From: CAYZXK01 sp964482395
GTDB lineage: Bacteria; Planctomycetota; Phycisphaerae; UBA1845; Fen-1342
Direction: 5' to 3'
Assembly: GCA_964482395.1 (NCBI GenBank)
Contig: CAYZXK010000107.1
Coordinates: forward strand, 1 to 8,706
DNA: 8,706 nucleotides
The notes beneath the pieces were generated by a model. It was given only the letters and a program-made list of their open reading frames with translations. It had not been told where the DNA came from and did no database searches. A program made the position numbers and the translations under genes. This document shows positions 7,198 to 8,706 of the stretch, piece by piece. How positions within the stretch are numbered: position 1 is the first letter of the stretch; each line of letters begins with the position of its first letter.

Positions 7198-7218
7198 GAT
7201 CGGCGCGCTTGCCCGATC
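7198..7218. promoter_or_regulatory. Candidate operator: inverted repeat GATCGG-N9-CCGATC
   Basis: Perfect 6-base arms (7198-7203 and 7213-7218) in the 169-base divergent spacer, overlapping a weak rightward promoter candidate (TTGCCC at 7209-7214, CATAAC at 7231-7236, 16 bases apart) ahead of the sugar-ABC ATPase gene. Sugar ABC operons are often controlled by dimeric LacI- or ROK-type repressors, which bind such repeats. The regulator is not in the window, and a repeat this short can arise by chance in GC-rich DNA. Confidence 0.25.
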
Positions 7219-7268
7219 GACCGTTAAACGCATAACCTGACACTTATCCGTCGGGAGATCTGACCTTT

Positions 7269-8706
7269 ATGGTTTGCCCGGAACCCGGCCCGCTGCTGGA
7301 AATGCGCCGCATCAGCAAGGCGTTCGATCGGGTGCCGGTCCTGCGGGAGGTCGACTTCGAGCTTCAGGCGGGGGAGGTCCACGCCCTGGTCGGCGAGAAC
7401 GGGGCCGGCAAGAGCACGCTGGTGAAGATTCTGGCGGGCGTCCACCGGGACTATGACGGCCGGATCCTGTTGCGTGGTCGCGAGGTCGTTTTCCGTGACC
7501 CGCGGGACGCCGAGCGGCACGGGATTGCCGTCATCTATCAGGAGCTGGCTCAGGTCCCATATCTGTCAGTTGCCGAGAACCTTTTCCTGGGGCGCGAGCC
7601 GCGCACCCGGCTGGGGTGGTTGGACCGGCGGAAGATGGAGGCGGTGGCGGCGGGGATACTGCGCGACCGGTTGGGGGTCGAGTTGGACGTGACCCGACCG
7701 GTCGCCGAGCTGCCGATTGCCGCCGCCCAACTGGTGGAAATCGCCAAGGCCCTGCTTCGCCAAGCGGAGGTCCTGGTCATGGATGAGCCGACCAGTGCCT
7801 TGTCGGAAGGCGAGACCCGGCAGCTTTTCACGGTGATTCGTCAATTGCGGCAACGGGGGGTGGGGGTGATCTACATTTCTCACAAGATGGAAGAGATTTA
7901 CGCGCTGGCTGATCGGGTGACCGTACTTCGCGACGGCCAGCGGGTTGGGACGGCCGCCACCGCCGATCTTCCACCCGACCGGCTGGTGCAGTGGATGGTT
8001 GGCCGCCACATCGAGCAGTTTTTTCCCCGCCACCATGCCCAGCCTGGCCCGGTCTGTTTGCAGGTGACCGGGCTGTGGCTGCGTGAGAGAGGTGGCCAGC
8101 GCTGGGTGGTACGGGACGCCAACCTGGAGGTTCGGGCGGGCCAGATCGTGGGCTTGGCCGGGCTAATGGGCTCGGGCGCCAGCGAGCTTCTGGGCGCGAT
8201 TTTTGGCCGTTATGGTCGACCATCGCGGGGCCGCATTTGCCTGGACGGGCAGTGGCTGGCCCGGCCGTCGCCAGCCGAGGCCCTCCGCCGCGGCATGGTT
8301 CTGCTGACCAACGATCGCAAGGCCGCCGGTTTGATCCTTCCGATGTCGGTCCTGCACAACCTGAGCCTGGCCACGCTTGATCGTTGTTTGCGGTTCGGGC
8401 TACTCAGTTCGGCTCGCGAGCGGGCGCGGTGCGTGCCGCTGGTGGAACGTTTGAAACTGCGAGCCCCTTCGCTTGGCGCGGAAGTGACCGCCCTCTCGGG
8501 CGGCAACCAGCAGAAGGTTCTGCTGGCCCGCTGGCTGTTGACCGGGCCGAAGGTCTTGTTGTTGGACGAGCCCACGCGTGGCATCGACGTGGGGGCGAAG
8601 GCGGATATTTACCAGTTGCTGAACGAGCTGACTGCCGCCGGCTTGGCAATTCTGCTCATTACCAGCGAGTTACCCGAGCTGCTGGCCCTGTCCGACCGAA
8701 TCCTGG
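7269..8706 (+). CDS. Sugar ABC transporter ATPase, RbsA/MglA/XylG type (C terminus cut by window edge)
   Basis: Duplicated-domain ATPase that powers import of ribose, galactose, xylose or similar monosaccharides through a membrane permease; 479 residues visible, with perhaps 20-40 missing. First nucleotide domain: Walker A GENGAGKST (42-50), Q-loop YQEL (Q91), Walker B VLVMDEPTSAL (168-178), H-loop SHKMEE (H205). Its signature reads LPIAAAQ (148-154), missing the usual Gly-x-Gln-Gln, as is partly tolerated in this family. Second domain: degenerate Walker A GLMGSGASE (298-306) without Lys, as usual for RbsA-type; DRKAAGL (349-355), the usual preceding Glu replaced by Asn; good signature LSGGNQQK (409-416); Walker B LLLDEPTRGID (430-440); ITSELPE (464-470). 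ATG at 7269 has GGGAG 11 bases upstream; an in-frame ATG at 7302 is an alternative. The substrate is not determinable here; a permease and a periplasmic binding protein are expected beyond the edge or nearby. Confidence 0.96.
   Translation, partial: MVCPEPGPLLEMRRISKAFDRVPVLREVDFELQAGEVHALVGENGAGKSTLVKILAGVHRDYDGRILLRGREVVFRDPRDAERHGIAVIYQELAQVPYLSVAENLFLGREPRTRLGWLDRRKMEAVAAGILRDRLGVELDVTRPVAELPIAAAQLVEIAKALLRQAEVLVMDEPTSALSEGETRQLFTVIRQLRQRGVGVIYISHKMEEIYALADRVTVLRDGQRVGTAATADLPPDRLVQWMVGRHIEQFFPRHHAQPGPVCLQVTGLWLRERGGQRWVVRDANLEVRAGQIVGLAGLMGSGASELLGAIFGRYGRPSRGRICLDGQWLARPSPAEALRRGMVLLTNDRKAAGLILPMSVLHNLSLATLDRCLRFGLLSSARERARCVPLVERLKLRAPSLGAEVTALSGGNQQKVLLARWLLTGPKVLLLDEPTRGIDVGAKADIYQLLNELTAAGLAILLITSELPELLALSDRIL

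Overview
The window is a gene-dense, high-GC bacterial stretch with no RNA genes, mobile elements or CRISPR arrays that I could see. The composition and content suggest Planctomycetota or a similar uncultured lineage. The main pointers are a secreted TlpA-like thioredoxin fold fused to helical repeats, membrane-anchored TPR proteins, and a divergent MTAP-family enzyme beside an amidohydrolase. That taxonomic reading is an inference from gene style, not from a marker gene.

Layout: seven genes run leftward as one tightly packed array. In transcription order these are a secreted redox-dead thioredoxin-fold/helical-repeat protein (7099-5870), a type II DnaJ/CbpA-like co-chaperone (5833-4892), a small two-helix membrane protein (4881-4420), a single-pass membrane TPR protein (4415-2799), the ribosome-associated GTPase HflX (2741-1428), a divergent MTAP/purine nucleoside phosphorylase family protein (1372-473), and the N-terminal half of an amidohydrolase (476 to the left edge). 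Gaps are 36, 10, 4, 57 and 55 bases, and the last pair overlaps as GTGA, so an operon is likely. A good sigma70-type promoter (TTGAGT-16-TATAAG) lies upstream of the first gene. On the right, one gene runs the other way (7269 to the right edge): a duplicated-domain sugar ABC transporter ATPase of the RbsA/MglA/XylG type, cut off by the window end.

Functionally, the first five genes of the leftward array look like a protein-folding, envelope and ribosome-rescue group: a chaperone partner, two membrane proteins, a secreted scaffold-like protein and a stress GTPase. The last two look like a nucleoside-handling pair. The most interesting points are the MTAP-like protein with several catalytic positions replaced, coupled to an amidohydrolase that resembles aminofutalosine deaminases. 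Also notable are the thioredoxin fold that has lost both CxxC cysteines, and a perfect inverted repeat directly in front of the dnaJ-like start codon that could control its translation.
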